A stretch of 64,000 nt of DNA from an uncultured Bacteroidota bacterium (GTDB taxonomy: Bacteria; Bacteroidota; Bacteroidia; Bacteroidales; UBA12481). The position numbers and the translations under genes are program-made. Under the pieces are notes generated by a model that saw only the letters and a program-made list of their open reading frames with translations, made no database searches and was not told where the DNA came from. The stretch lies in contig CAINOB010000018.1 in NCBI GenBank assembly GCA_903851365.1, positions 41,252 through 105,251 of the forward strand, written 5' to 3'. Position 1 is the first letter of the stretch, and every line of letters starts with the position of its first letter. Shown here in pieces: positions 54,792 through 63,899 of this stretch.

Positions 54792-57299
54792 ATGATACCT
54801 AAAATCCATCTTATATGTAATGCCCATATCGATCCGGTTTGGCTCTGGAATTGGGAAGAGGGCCTGGCTGAAACACTGTCGACTTTCCGCATTGCTGCGG
54901 ATTTCTGCTCAAAATTCGATGGATTTGTTTTCTGCCATAACGAGGCACTGCTCTACCAATGGGTGGAGGAATTTGAACCCGAACTGTTCCGTAAAATTCG
55001 TAAGTTGATCGCCGAAGGGAAATGGAAAATTGTCGGGGGTTGGTACGTGCAGCCGGATTGTAATATTCCATCCGGGGAATCATTTGTCAGGCAAATTCTG
55101 ATCGGGAAAAATTATTTCAAGGAAAAATTTGGGGTTGAACCCCGGACAGCCATCAATTTCGATCCTTTCGGTCATTCACGCGGGTTAGTTCAGATCCTGG
55201 CAAAATCAGGATATACCTCTTATCTGTTCTGCCGACCGGGCGAACCACACCTTCATGTTCCCGATGATTTTATCTGGAAAGGATTAGATGGATCGGAAAT
55301 CCTGGCTCACCGGTCGTTGGAGCACTACAATTCAGAAAAAGGCAAAGCGGCTGAAAAATTGGATACCTGGCTCGTGAAGCACCCTGATTTGGAGGAGGGA
55401 ATATTCCTCTGGGGGATTGGCAATCACGGGGGTGGACCTTCAAGGGAAGATCTTGCGAAGATCCAAATTAGAATTTCGAATGCTGAATTAAATAAAGATC
55501 AGGGAGGACTCGCAATTAAGCATTCGTGGCCGGAGGCTTATTTTGACAGTCTGGAGGCTCGTCGGGATCAGTTGCCGGTTGTTGATAAAGATTTAAATCC
55601 TTGGGCAGTTGGTTGTTATACTTCGATGGCAAGGGTGAAAAAATTGCACCGACAGTTGGAAACGACCTATTTTTTTACCGAAAAGATATTGTCCCATGCA
55701 GTGGTTGCCGGACTGATGAAGTATCCGCATAGTGAATTAAAGGAGGCTCTTGGTGATTTGCTTTTTTGTGAGTTTCATGATATTTTACCTGGGTCTGGAG
55801 TGCCGGAAGTGGAAGCTTATGCCTTGCAAAGGATGAGCCATGGTTTGGAGATTCTATCACGGCTCAAGGCAAAAGCCTTTTTTAAGTTGATTTCCGGACA
55901 GGCTCCGGCACAGAAGGATGAATTTCCTATCATGGTTTATAACCCTGAACCTTATGATATTGAGGAAACTATTGAAGTGGAGCTGCAGGCTGCAGAACCG
56001 AATTTTAATCCCGATATCTTTCTTTTGCCTGAATTAAAAGATGGAAATGGTAATCCCGTGACTTATCAGCTGGAGAAGGAATCAGCTAATATTGCCAATG
56101 ACCACCGCAAAAGAATTGTGTTCAGGGCAAATCTAAAGGCATCGTCGATGAACCGGTTTTCGTGTTACCTGCGTGAAGTCAGCATCTTTGATAAACCCAT
56201 GAATCCGGTGCAGGAAGAGTTGCATTTCATTAATGATTGCTGTGAGATCCTCATCAGCTCTGATACCGGCCTGATTGATCAATATAAAGTTAATGGTGTT
56301 AATTTTCTCAAACCCGATTCAGCTGAACTGCTTGTGATGAAGGATTATGCAGATCCCTGGGGCATGAAAGTGAATTCATTCCGCGAACTGGCCGGAAGGT
56401 TTCGCTTGATGAGTCCTTCAGAGACTGCCGGATTTGCAGGCACTCAGGGAGCGGTTCAGCCGGTAAGAATTATCGAAAATGGACCTGTCAGAACCGTTGT
56501 AGAAGGACTGTATCGGTATAATGGCTCCGCAGCTGCTATCAGATACTTCATTCCGAAACGGGGAGCAGAGGTTGAAATTGAAGTTCGGTTGATCTGGAAC
56601 GAAAAAGATAAATTGGTCAAGATGGCTTTCCCTGGCAGACTGGTAGATACAGAATGCCTTGGCCAAGTGGCTTATGGAGTTCAAACTTTCGATCGCGAAG
56701 GGGAAGAACTTGTTGCACAGCAATGGGTCGGACTTTTTTCAAAAGATCACGACCAGGCCCTAACCATCGCTAACCAAACGACTTATGGGTTCGACTATTC
56801 TGATGGAGAAATCAGGTTGTCCTTAATTCGGTCACCTGCTTATGCCGGTCACCCTGTGGATGATATCACTCCAATAGTTCGTCAGGACAGGTTTACCCCG
56901 CGTATGGATCAGGGGGAGCATGTTTTTCGTTTCAGACTTAATGCCGGGAGTTACGGTGAACGCATTGATTCGGTGGATCTCGAAAGCCTTCTCCTGAATT
57001 CCGGTTCGATGTCGCTCTGCTGTTATCCTGAAAAAAATGGAAAGAGTCCGGGTATTTGTGTGGTTGTGTCAGACAGGTCGGTCCGGCTCGGAGCATTAAA
57101 GCTTTCGGATGATGGTAATAGTATGGTAATCAGATTATTCGAAACAACAGGAACCCCACGGCAAGTGACTGTGACAGTTTCGGAGCTAAATCAAACTTTT
57201 AGACTCGAATTCATTGGGCACGAAATCAAAACCTTATCCGTAGCCCTAAATAGGAATAAAGTTGGCAACTTTATAGAGTTGCCAACTCTTTTGGTATAA
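54792..57299 (+). CDS. Alpha-mannosidase-like glycoside hydrolase family 38
   Basis: HLICNAHIDPVWLWNWEEGLAETLSTFR; WYVQPDCNIPSGESFVRQ; INFDPFGHSRGLVQILAKSGY; LFCEFHDILPGSGVPEVE. Confidence 0.93.
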   Translation: MIPKIHLICNAHIDPVWLWNWEEGLAETLSTFRIAADFCSKFDGFVFCHNEALLYQWVEEFEPELFRKIRKLIAEGKWKIVGGWYVQPDCNIPSGESFVRQILIGKNYFKEKFGVEPRTAINFDPFGHSRGLVQILAKSGYTSYLFCRPGEPHLHVPDDFIWKGLDGSEILAHRSLEHYNSEKGKAAEKLDTWLVKHPDLEEGIFLWGIGNHGGGPSREDLAKIQIRISNAELNKDQGGLAIKHSWPEAYFDSLEARRDQLPVVDKDLNPWAVGCYTSMARVKKLHRQLETTYFFTEKILSHAVVAGLMKYPHSELKEALGDLLFCEFHDILPGSGVPEVEAYALQRMSHGLEILSRLKAKAFFKLISGQAPAQKDEFPIMVYNPEPYDIEETIEVELQAAEPNFNPDIFLLPELKDGNGNPVTYQLEKESANIANDHRKRIVFRANLKASSMNRFSCYLREVSIFDKPMNPVQEELHFINDCCEILISSDTGLIDQYKVNGVNFLKPDSAELLVMKDYADPWGMKVNSFRELAGRFRLMSPSETAGFAGTQGAVQPVRIIENGPVRTVVEGLYRYNGSAAAIRYFIPKRGAEVEIEVRLIWNEKDKLVKMAFPGRLVDTECLGQVAYGVQTFDREGEELVAQQWVGLFSKDHDQALTIANQTTYGFDYSDGEIRLSLIRSPAYAGHPVDDITPIVRQDRFTPRMDQGEHVFRFRLNAGSYGERIDSVDLESLLLNSGSMSLCCYPEKNGKSPGICVVVSDRSVRLGALKLSDDGNSMVIRLFETTGTPRQVTVTVSELNQTFRLEFIGHEIKTLSVALNRNKVGNFIELPTLLV

Positions 57300-57575
57300 T
57301 CCTAATAGATTGATTTAATGATCTTTTGTAAAATTATTTTGACGAACTAAATTGAATATATTCTCAAAATCATTGGAATAGAGGCTCATAGAATCAATAG
57401 TTGGCAATTATATATTATTGACATGCCAACTATTTCTCCGACTCGGCATTAAATCAAGGTATTAGGTTTATTTTCTTTACGGAGATGAAGAGTTTATTCT
57501 TTTAACCTTTTCAAATCCTTACACATACGATTTGATTTTAGCAAATGCCAACTTTATAGAGTTGCCAACTCTACC
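57259..57575. repeat. Cluster of three hairpin-type repeats built on GTTGGCA...TGCCAAC
   Basis: AGTTGGCAAC-tttataga-GTTGCCAACT (57260-57287, overlapping the GH38 3' end); AATAGTTGGCA...TGCCAACTATT (57396-57434); CAACTTTATAGAGTTGCCAACTCT identical at 57266-57289 and 57549-57572. Confidence 0.88.
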
Positions 57576-57623
57576 TTAATTAAATATTAACTTTGGAATC
57601 TGTCACGTCTCTATCCTCAATTT

Positions 57624-58778
57624 ATGATTCCAACCCGAATTCTATTCTCCGCCATCTCCGGATACGGTTTTTATTATCTGAAAACACTTTTCGATGAGAT
57701 CCCTGAAGATCAGGCTATTATCTGCGGCGTAATCGACCCTCAACCTGAAATGTCCGGCTATTTCGCTGATATAGTTTCCCGGGGAGTACCCATTTATCCA
57801 GATATGGAATCGTTTTTTCTGGATGGTAACGAAGCGGACCTCACCGTGATCGCCTCTCCGCTGCAATATCATGTGCCGCAGTCGATTACAGCGATGAAAA
57901 ATGGTAGTAACGTGCTAGTCGATAAACCTGTGGGTGTTACTTCCGGGGAGCTGAAAAGACTGGTTGCCGTCCGAAATCAGACAGGTAAATGGGTGGAGGT
58001 AGGCTATCAGTGGTCTTTTTCTGAGGCTATCCAAAACCTGAAGAAAGATATTCTGAAAGGCATTTTCGGAAAGCCTGTGCGGATGAAAACGATCTGTCTC
58101 TGGCCAAGGCCATTCGCCTACTTCAACAGGAATAACTGGGCCGGCAAAATCTGGGCCGACGATGGGAACCTCGTTCTCGACAGTATAGCCAACAATGCCT
58201 GTGCACATTTTCTGCACAATATGTTCTTTCTTACCGGGCAGGAGATGGACCTGAGCTCTGTGCCAGTTACAGTCACCGGTGAACGTTGGAGAGGCTATGA
58301 CATTCAAAATTTCGATACGGTGGTTTGCAGGGCAATGACAGATAATGGGGTTGAAATCCTGTTTTATGCTTCCCATGTTACCGGGAATCTGGTGAATCCG
58401 GCTTTTCAGTTCGAATTTGAAAATGCAACTGTCATTTTGGATGAAAACTCCGATGGGATAGTTGCTACCATGAACGACGGAATCATTAAAAAATATGGAC
58501 ATCCCGATGCCGATCATCAGTTTAAAAAACTATTTAAAGCGATCGAAGCAGGTAAGGTATCAGCGCCTGTGATCTGTCCACCCGAAGCGGCTCTGTCGCA
58601 GACGTTGTGCATCAATGCATTGCATGAACTACCAAACGAAATCCAGACTTTCCCTGCACGATTCATGGTGATTGAAAAAGATCGTCGTTGGGTACGGGGG
58701 CTTGGGGAAGCGATGCAAGCCGCCTATGACCTATGGGGCGATAAGCTGGTGTTCGAAACGAAAAACACAGAAGGATGA
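57624..58778 (+). CDS. Gfo/Idh/MocA family oxidoreductase
   Basis: ADLTVIASPLQYHVPQSITAMKNGSNVLVDKPVGVT; VEVGYQWSFSEAIQNLKKDIL. Confidence 0.88.
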   Translation: MIPTRILFSAISGYGFYYLKTLFDEIPEDQAIICGVIDPQPEMSGYFADIVSRGVPIYPDMESFFLDGNEADLTVIASPLQYHVPQSITAMKNGSNVLVDKPVGVTSGELKRLVAVRNQTGKWVEVGYQWSFSEAIQNLKKDILKGIFGKPVRMKTICLWPRPFAYFNRNNWAGKIWADDGNLVLDSIANNACAHFLHNMFFLTGQEMDLSSVPVTVTGERWRGYDIQNFDTVVCRAMTDNGVEILFYASHVTGNLVNPAFQFEFENATVILDENSDGIVATMNDGIIKKYGHPDADHQFKKLFKAIEAGKVSAPVICPPEAALSQTLCINALHELPNEIQTFPARFMVIEKDRRWVRGLGEAMQAAYDLWGDKLVFETKNTEG

Positions 58779-58785
58779 TCGATAG

Positions 58786-58876
58786 AGTTGTCATCCCGTT
58801 GAAAAACGGGACCCCGTCCCAGACCGCGAAAATAATTAGCAAATTAGTCAATTAGCAAATTAACGAATTGTCACAT
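58786..58876. repeat. Composite repeat island: GTCATCCCGTTGAAAAACGGGACCCCG palindrome plus AATTAGCA octamers
   Basis: gagttgtcatcccgttgaaaaacgggaccccgtccc; aattagcaaattagtcaattagcaaattaacgaattgtca. Confidence 0.88.
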
Positions 58877-58883
58877 TGAGAAT

Positions 58884-59897
58884 ATGACCTCGAGAAACCT
58901 GGTAATCAAGACTCTTAATTTCGATCGGCCTAATAGGATGCCAAGGCAATTGTGGTTGTTACCATGGGCTGAGCGTCGGTATCCTGAATTTGTAAAAAAG
59001 ATCAGGGATCTGTATCCTGATGATATTGCCCAGGCTCCCGGAATATATAAGAATCCGTTAAACCTGACAGGTGGTAAATACGATTCCGGAATATATATTG
59101 ATGAGTGGGGATGTAAGTTTGTGAATATGGAAGATGGGCTGATGGGCATTGTTCATGAGCCGCTCATAAAAGTTTGGTCTGATCTGGATGATTTCAAAAC
59201 TCCGGATGCCGCACTCAATATCGACAAGGAGGAGATTAACCGGTTCTGCCGGTCGACCGATAAATTCGTTTATGCAGGGTCAATCGTACGTCCACTTGAG
59301 CGGTTCCAGTTTTTGCGCACCATGGAACAATCAATGACCGATGTGCTTTTTGAGGAGCCCGGATTCATTGAATTACTTCGCAGAATGCATGTCCATTTCT
59401 GCAAAGAAGTGGAGGTGTGGTCGAAAACCGAAGTCGATGCGATTTTTTTGATGGATGACTGGGGAACGCAGCATGCAATGATGCTTTCTCCTGACGTTTT
59501 TAGGAAATATTTTAAGCCTATGTATCGCGATTATTGCGAAATTGCCAGTCAGCATAACAAATACGTATTTATGCATTCCGACGGTAATATTGCCGAGATT
59601 CTGCCTGAGCTGGTTGAAGTTGGCGTTAACGCAATCAATAGCCAGCTTTTCTGCATGGATATGGATCGATTGAGCCGCGAAGTTGCGGGCAAAATCACTT
59701 TCTGGGGTGAGATCGACCGCCAAAACACCCTCCCAAATGGTTCCTCCGCCGACATTACTCAAGCGGTCGACCTGATCTACTCAAAACTGTATCGCAACGG
59801 TGGGGTAATTGCCCAGTGTGAATTTGGCCCCGCAGCTAATCCGCAGAATATTTTACACGTATTTGATAGCTGGAACCGGAAGACGGAAGACAGATAG
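58884..59897 (+). CDS. Uroporphyrinogen decarboxylase (URO-D)-like protein / methyltransferase fold
   Basis: RKYFKPMYRDYCEIASQHNKYVFMHSDGNIAEILPELVEVGVNAINSQL...ITFWGEIDRQNTLPNGS. Confidence 0.82.
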   Translation: MTSRNLVIKTLNFDRPNRMPRQLWLLPWAERRYPEFVKKIRDLYPDDIAQAPGIYKNPLNLTGGKYDSGIYIDEWGCKFVNMEDGLMGIVHEPLIKVWSDLDDFKTPDAALNIDKEEINRFCRSTDKFVYAGSIVRPLERFQFLRTMEQSMTDVLFEEPGFIELLRRMHVHFCKEVEVWSKTEVDAIFLMDDWGTQHAMMLSPDVFRKYFKPMYRDYCEIASQHNKYVFMHSDGNIAEILPELVEVGVNAINSQLFCMDMDRLSREVAGKITFWGEIDRQNTLPNGSSADITQAVDLIYSKLYRNGGVIAQCEFGPAANPQNILHVFDSWNRKTEDR

Positions 59898-60010
59898 ACG
59901 AAAGACGAGAGACGAAAGAGAAGATCGAAAGACAAAACGAAAAAACAGAACAATGATCGACAGAGTTGTCATCCTCGCGAAGGTGGGGACCTCGTCCCTT
60001 ACCACGGATT
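59876..60010. repeat. Composite repeat island: GGAAGAC heptamers plus GTCATCCTCGCGAAGGTGGGGACCTCG palindrome
   Basis: ggaagacggaagacagatagacgaaagacgagagacgaaagag...; gagttgtcatcctcgcgaaggtggggacctcgtcccttaccacgg. Confidence 0.88.
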
Positions 60011-60063
60011 TTAATTTAAAACGACATAATCAGCGAATCAACTAATCATCATATAATCTTATC

Positions 60064-62367
60064 ATGAAACGCTTCCTCCTTTTTCTGCTCCTCGCCTCCC
60101 TGGGGTTATCAGCAAATTCTCAGAATCAGATTCCTCTGAAGAAATATCTTGAATATGCCAGATCTTCAGCTGATTATGTGTACAACACCCGGGATTCCAT
60201 CGTGATAAAATGGCGCAAGACCATCAATCCTGAGGATATCTTCGGATATCGTGCCCCCGGAAGCCTGCTTGAAATGGCGGCTATCTATGCCACACTGTAC
60301 GATCTCGAAGGAAAAAAAGTATATGCCGAACGGGCAAAAGAAGTGCTCCTGACTTACGGACAGTACACCAAGGAGTTTCCGGTTGATATATCCCGGCGAA
60401 AAGCGGATTATGCAGATGGCGTTCCGGCATTGCCTGATTTTTTTACCACCATGCGATACCTCCAGGCTTATGATAAGCTGAAAAACAAAGGCTTTCTGAC
60501 CGCCACCGAATGCACAAAAATCGATGACCTCATCGCACATAGCCTCATGTTTATATTGCGTACCCAGGAATGGGGCGCCATGAACCGGTCGGCTCTTAGG
60601 GCTGAAACCCTCTCGTGGGCGGTAAAAGTTCTTCCCAATCATGCCGTTTCGCCGATGCTGAAGATGTATGAGCAGGCCCTGCGTTCAGATAACTGGGGTA
60701 AGTGGGAAATTGAGGACGCATCGTTGTATCATGGCGTATGGGTTTATGCCTTAATGGGTTCGGCCGATGCCAAGGGCCAGATGGCTGAGCTTTTCCGTAC
60801 CCCTGAAATGTATTTTTATGCCCAGTATTTTCTTAACCTGATATCCCCGCAGGGTATGCTTCCGGATTTCGGTGACGCAGCAAATTTTACTAACTGGAAC
60901 CGTTGGATAGTTTTCTTCGAAGCGGCCGCCAAACAATATAATAACCCCGAACTGAAATGGGCAGCAACAGTTATTTCCAACAAATTCCTCGACCTTTCAA
61001 CCCCTAATAATGTGGGGATGGGCTATATGCTGCTCGATTGCTATCGTTATGGTACCGATAATATTGCTCCTAAAGCACCGGTCACCCTGAGCGAAGAGGT
61101 GATGGAAGATTTGGTCGGGAAAAAAGTTGTTTTCCGAAACGGATGGGATGAAAAGTCATCTTACCTGCTCCTGAATTACCGGGATGAGGGTGATGGTGGA
61201 TTGCTGTACCGTGATTATCTGCGCAATACGATCCCGATTGAGGAAGAAAAAGTTACCCATGGACATGCCGATGAAAATAGTATCGCTCTGCTGATGTATA
61301 AAGGATCGACATTGCTGATCGACGGCGGTTACCGCGATTTCCTGCCCAGCGGTTATTTTGGCTCCTATCGGCAAGATTATTTTCATAATCGCCTGTGTGT
61401 AAGAAATGAAAAAATCTGGTTTGGCCAGAAAGAGGGTGAATCGCGATACAGCCAGTCGGACCATCCTGCCATCAAACCGCAGAATGTTATGGAATTCATG
61501 CAGAATGCAGGCTCCTATCGCAAAGTGCGCACTCAAAAGGTGGATTTTCTTACTTTCCCCGATCACGATTACAGCCGAACACGGGTGATTGATGAGGAGC
61601 TGGGTTATGAAAGCGATAGGGTGATCGTCTATATTAAGGACCCGGGCATGTACGTGGTTTTTGATATTTTCAAATCCAGATCGGAACAATTTTTTACCGC
61701 CACTAATCTCTGGCATACACAGAAGATCCTGAAACAGGGCGAACATTGGTACGATACGAAATACGAAAATATCCAAACCCGCAAAGTCGGTGGCGACCAG
61801 AATCTGCTGGTTTATTTCCCTAAGAACCATTATCATTTTGAACAAACACAGAAAGAGAACCGAAACTATCAGGAGGAGATTGCTATCGCTGATTATACTG
61901 CTCAGTTTTTCGAAATGGGTCAGCATACCGGTTTTGTGACTGTACTTATACCTCATTCTGATCAGGTGAACCCCGAACATCTGATCAAAGGAATTGAATA
62001 TGTTCCCTCATCAACCGATGAGAATGGTTTGTCGGTTAGTATACAGCTCGAGGGCAAAACAATACAGGTTGGTGTGAAGTGCGATCTGAAAATGGATCTG
62101 GTAAGGGATTATCAGAGACCAAAATACACCTGGGAAGCAGGAAAAGTCGGCTACGGAGATATTGAAACCAATGCCGATTTCTTCTACACCGAGAAAGTTG
62201 GAAATAAACTCAGTTTTACTGCAGTTAATCTTACAAAAGCTACCTTCAAGGGGCAATTAATGTACGAACAACCGTCATCCTATTTCGGACTGAATTTCGA
62301 TGGCCGTCCGGATAATCCGGATACCGGAAAAGCAAGGTTGTGGAGGGATACCATAACAATCCGATAA
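60064..62367 (+). CDS. Heparinase II/III-like polysaccharide lyase, secreted
   Basis: Signal peptide MKRFLLFLLLASLGLSANSQ; THGHADENSIALLMYKGSTLLIDGGYRDF; alpha/alpha toroid-like N-terminal region. Confidence 0.78.
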   Translation: MKRFLLFLLLASLGLSANSQNQIPLKKYLEYARSSADYVYNTRDSIVIKWRKTINPEDIFGYRAPGSLLEMAAIYATLYDLEGKKVYAERAKEVLLTYGQYTKEFPVDISRRKADYADGVPALPDFFTTMRYLQAYDKLKNKGFLTATECTKIDDLIAHSLMFILRTQEWGAMNRSALRAETLSWAVKVLPNHAVSPMLKMYEQALRSDNWGKWEIEDASLYHGVWVYALMGSADAKGQMAELFRTPEMYFYAQYFLNLISPQGMLPDFGDAANFTNWNRWIVFFEAAAKQYNNPELKWAATVISNKFLDLSTPNNVGMGYMLLDCYRYGTDNIAPKAPVTLSEEVMEDLVGKKVVFRNGWDEKSSYLLLNYRDEGDGGLLYRDYLRNTIPIEEEKVTHGHADENSIALLMYKGSTLLIDGGYRDFLPSGYFGSYRQDYFHNRLCVRNEKIWFGQKEGESRYSQSDHPAIKPQNVMEFMQNAGSYRKVRTQKVDFLTFPDHDYSRTRVIDEELGYESDRVIVYIKDPGMYVVFDIFKSRSEQFFTATNLWHTQKILKQGEHWYDTKYENIQTRKVGGDQNLLVYFPKNHYHFEQTQKENRNYQEEIAIADYTAQFFEMGQHTGFVTVLIPHSDQVNPEHLIKGIEYVPSSTDENGLSVSIQLEGKTIQVGVKCDLKMDLVRDYQRPKYTWEAGKVGYGDIETNADFFYTEKVGNKLSFTAVNLTKATFKGQLMYEQPSSYFGLNFDGRPDNPDTGKARLWRDTITIR

Positions 62368-62399
62368 TTCGACAATTTGCTAATTTGCTAATTAGAATT
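62366..62399 (+). repeat. Octamer repeat AATTCGAC/AATTTGCT family
   Basis: aattcgacaatttgctaatttgctaattag. Confidence 0.85.
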
Positions 62400-62406
62400 A
62401 TAAAGT

Positions 62407-63054
62407 ATGCAAAGGGTTAAGGAGATTATTTTAACCGGTGGAATGGTGCCGGTATTCAACCATAAGGATCCGGAGGTTGGCTGCCAGGTAGTCCAGGCTT
62501 GCTATGATGCCGGCCTTCGGGTATTTGAGTGGACAAATCGCGGCGCCGAAGCTGAAAGTCTGTTTAGTGTAATCAAGATATATATTGATAAGAATTGCCC
62601 GGGTATGTTGCTGGGCGCAGGATCCCTTTTTGATGGTGACACCTGTCGCCGGTTTCATCGTATGGGCGCTGCTTTTATCGTCAGCCCCGTTTTGGAACCC
62701 GATATGGCTCGCACCTGCAAGGAGTTGAAAATTATGTGGATACCCGGATGTGGTACGGCCACGGAAATTCATCAGGCTTATAAATGGGGTGCCGGCATTG
62801 TTAAAGTTTTTCCCGGTGATTCAGCCGGTGGTCCAGGTTTTGTTAAGGCAGTTTTGGGCCCTATGCCGTGGGCGGAAATCATGCCTACAGGAGGCGTTAG
62901 TCCGGATGCCGGTAACCTGAAAACCTGGTTCGATGCCGGTGTTTGCTGCGTAGGCATGGGATCAAAATTGTTTACCAAAGAGTTGATTACCGATCAGGTC
63001 AGACTGACTGAAGCTGTTAAAACCACCTTGGAACTTATTAGGAAAATCAGATGA
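62407..63054 (+). CDS. Bifunctional 4-hydroxy-2-oxoglutarate / 2-dehydro-3-deoxy-phosphogluconate aldolase family protein
   Basis: GLRVFEWTNRGAEAESLF; GAGSLFDGDTCRRFHRMGAAFIVSPVLEPDMA; IPGCGTATEIHQAYKWGAGIVKVFPGD; IMPTGGVSPD. Confidence 0.9.
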   Translation: MQRVKEIILTGGMVPVFNHKDPEVGCQVVQACYDAGLRVFEWTNRGAEAESLFSVIKIYIDKNCPGMLLGAGSLFDGDTCRRFHRMGAAFIVSPVLEPDMARTCKELKIMWIPGCGTATEIHQAYKWGAGIVKVFPGDSAGGPGFVKAVLGPMPWAEIMPTGGVSPDAGNLKTWFDAGVCCVGMGSKLFTKELITDQVRLTEAVKTTLELIRKIR

Positions 63055-63084
63055 TGAATGTGATTAGAATAGCTCAAAAAAGCG

Positions 63085-63128
63085 CTGTCATCCCCGCGAA
63101 AGCGGGGACCCCTTTCCTTAACACGAAT
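63085..63128. repeat. Palindromic GTCATCCCCGCGAAAGCGGGGACCCC repeat
   Basis: gctgtcatccccgcgaaagcggggacccctttccttaacacg. Confidence 0.9.
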
Positions 63129-63136
63129 TCTTGCAA

Positions 63137-63898
63137 ATGTCCTTGCTTCATCTCATAATCGCCCTGATTGCAACCATCGCTGCCGGATTCATCAACGCGG
63201 TGGCCGGGGGTGGTACGCTCATTACTTTTCCGGTGCTCATTGCACTCGGACTTCCTCCGGTGTCTGCCAATGTAACCAATACCATTGCTTTATGCCCGGG
63301 CTATTTTGGAGGGATCTTCGCCCAGCGTAAAGATTTCAGCTCTCAGAAAAAACGGCTGATTGCCATACTGCCACTGAGTATCATCGGAGGGATAGCTGGC
63401 GGTTTGATATTGTTGAACACCGGTGAAAAAGCCTTTAATGGCATTGTGCCGTACCTGATTTTCCTGGCGTGCTTTTTACTGGCTATCCAGGTGCCGGTGA
63501 AAAAATGGATGCAATCCAATAGCGGCCACAGGCACAGCACCATGATCAAGCGGTTGGGCGCCGGATTACTGCTTCTTCTGGCATCAGTTTACGGAGGCTA
63601 TTTCGGAGCCGGGGTGAGTGTTATCGTTATTGCTATTCTGGGTTTGATTTACGACGATTCCCTCACCAGCCTGAACGTGTTGAAACAGGCAATATCTTTC
63701 AGTATAAATGTATCAGCGGCCATCTATTTTGCTTTCTCTGGCAAGGTCGATTGGACCTTTGCTGGCGTGATGATGGCAGGTGCAATCATCGGTGGCCTGA
63801 TCGGTGGAAGGTTCGCCAGCAGCATTAAACCTGGCGTTTTACGGTGGATTGTTATAATAGTGGGCTGTACCGCAGCAGTATTATACTTACTGAAATGA
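63137..63898 (+). CDS. Sulfite exporter TauE/SafE family protein
   Basis: GFINAVAGGGTLITFPVLIALGLPPVSANVTNTIALCPGYFGG; multi-TM; second GGYFGAGVSVIVIAILGL motif. Confidence 0.92.
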   Translation: MSLLHLIIALIATIAAGFINAVAGGGTLITFPVLIALGLPPVSANVTNTIALCPGYFGGIFAQRKDFSSQKKRLIAILPLSIIGGIAGGLILLNTGEKAFNGIVPYLIFLACFLLAIQVPVKKWMQSNSGHRHSTMIKRLGAGLLLLLASVYGGYFGAGVSVIVIAILGLIYDDSLTSLNVLKQAISFSINVSAAIYFAFSGKVDWTFAGVMMAGAIIGGLIGGRFASSIKPGVLRWIVIIVGCTAAVLYLLK

Positions 63899-63899
63899 C

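Noticed and set aside
57915-58517. 200-aa minus-strand ORF
   Set aside because: Antisense to a clear Gfo/Idh/MocA gene, no domain signature.
61156-61980. 274-aa minus-strand ORF
   Set aside because: Fully antisense to the well-supported heparinase-like gene, no recognisable domain; a by-product of codon usage on the sense strand.
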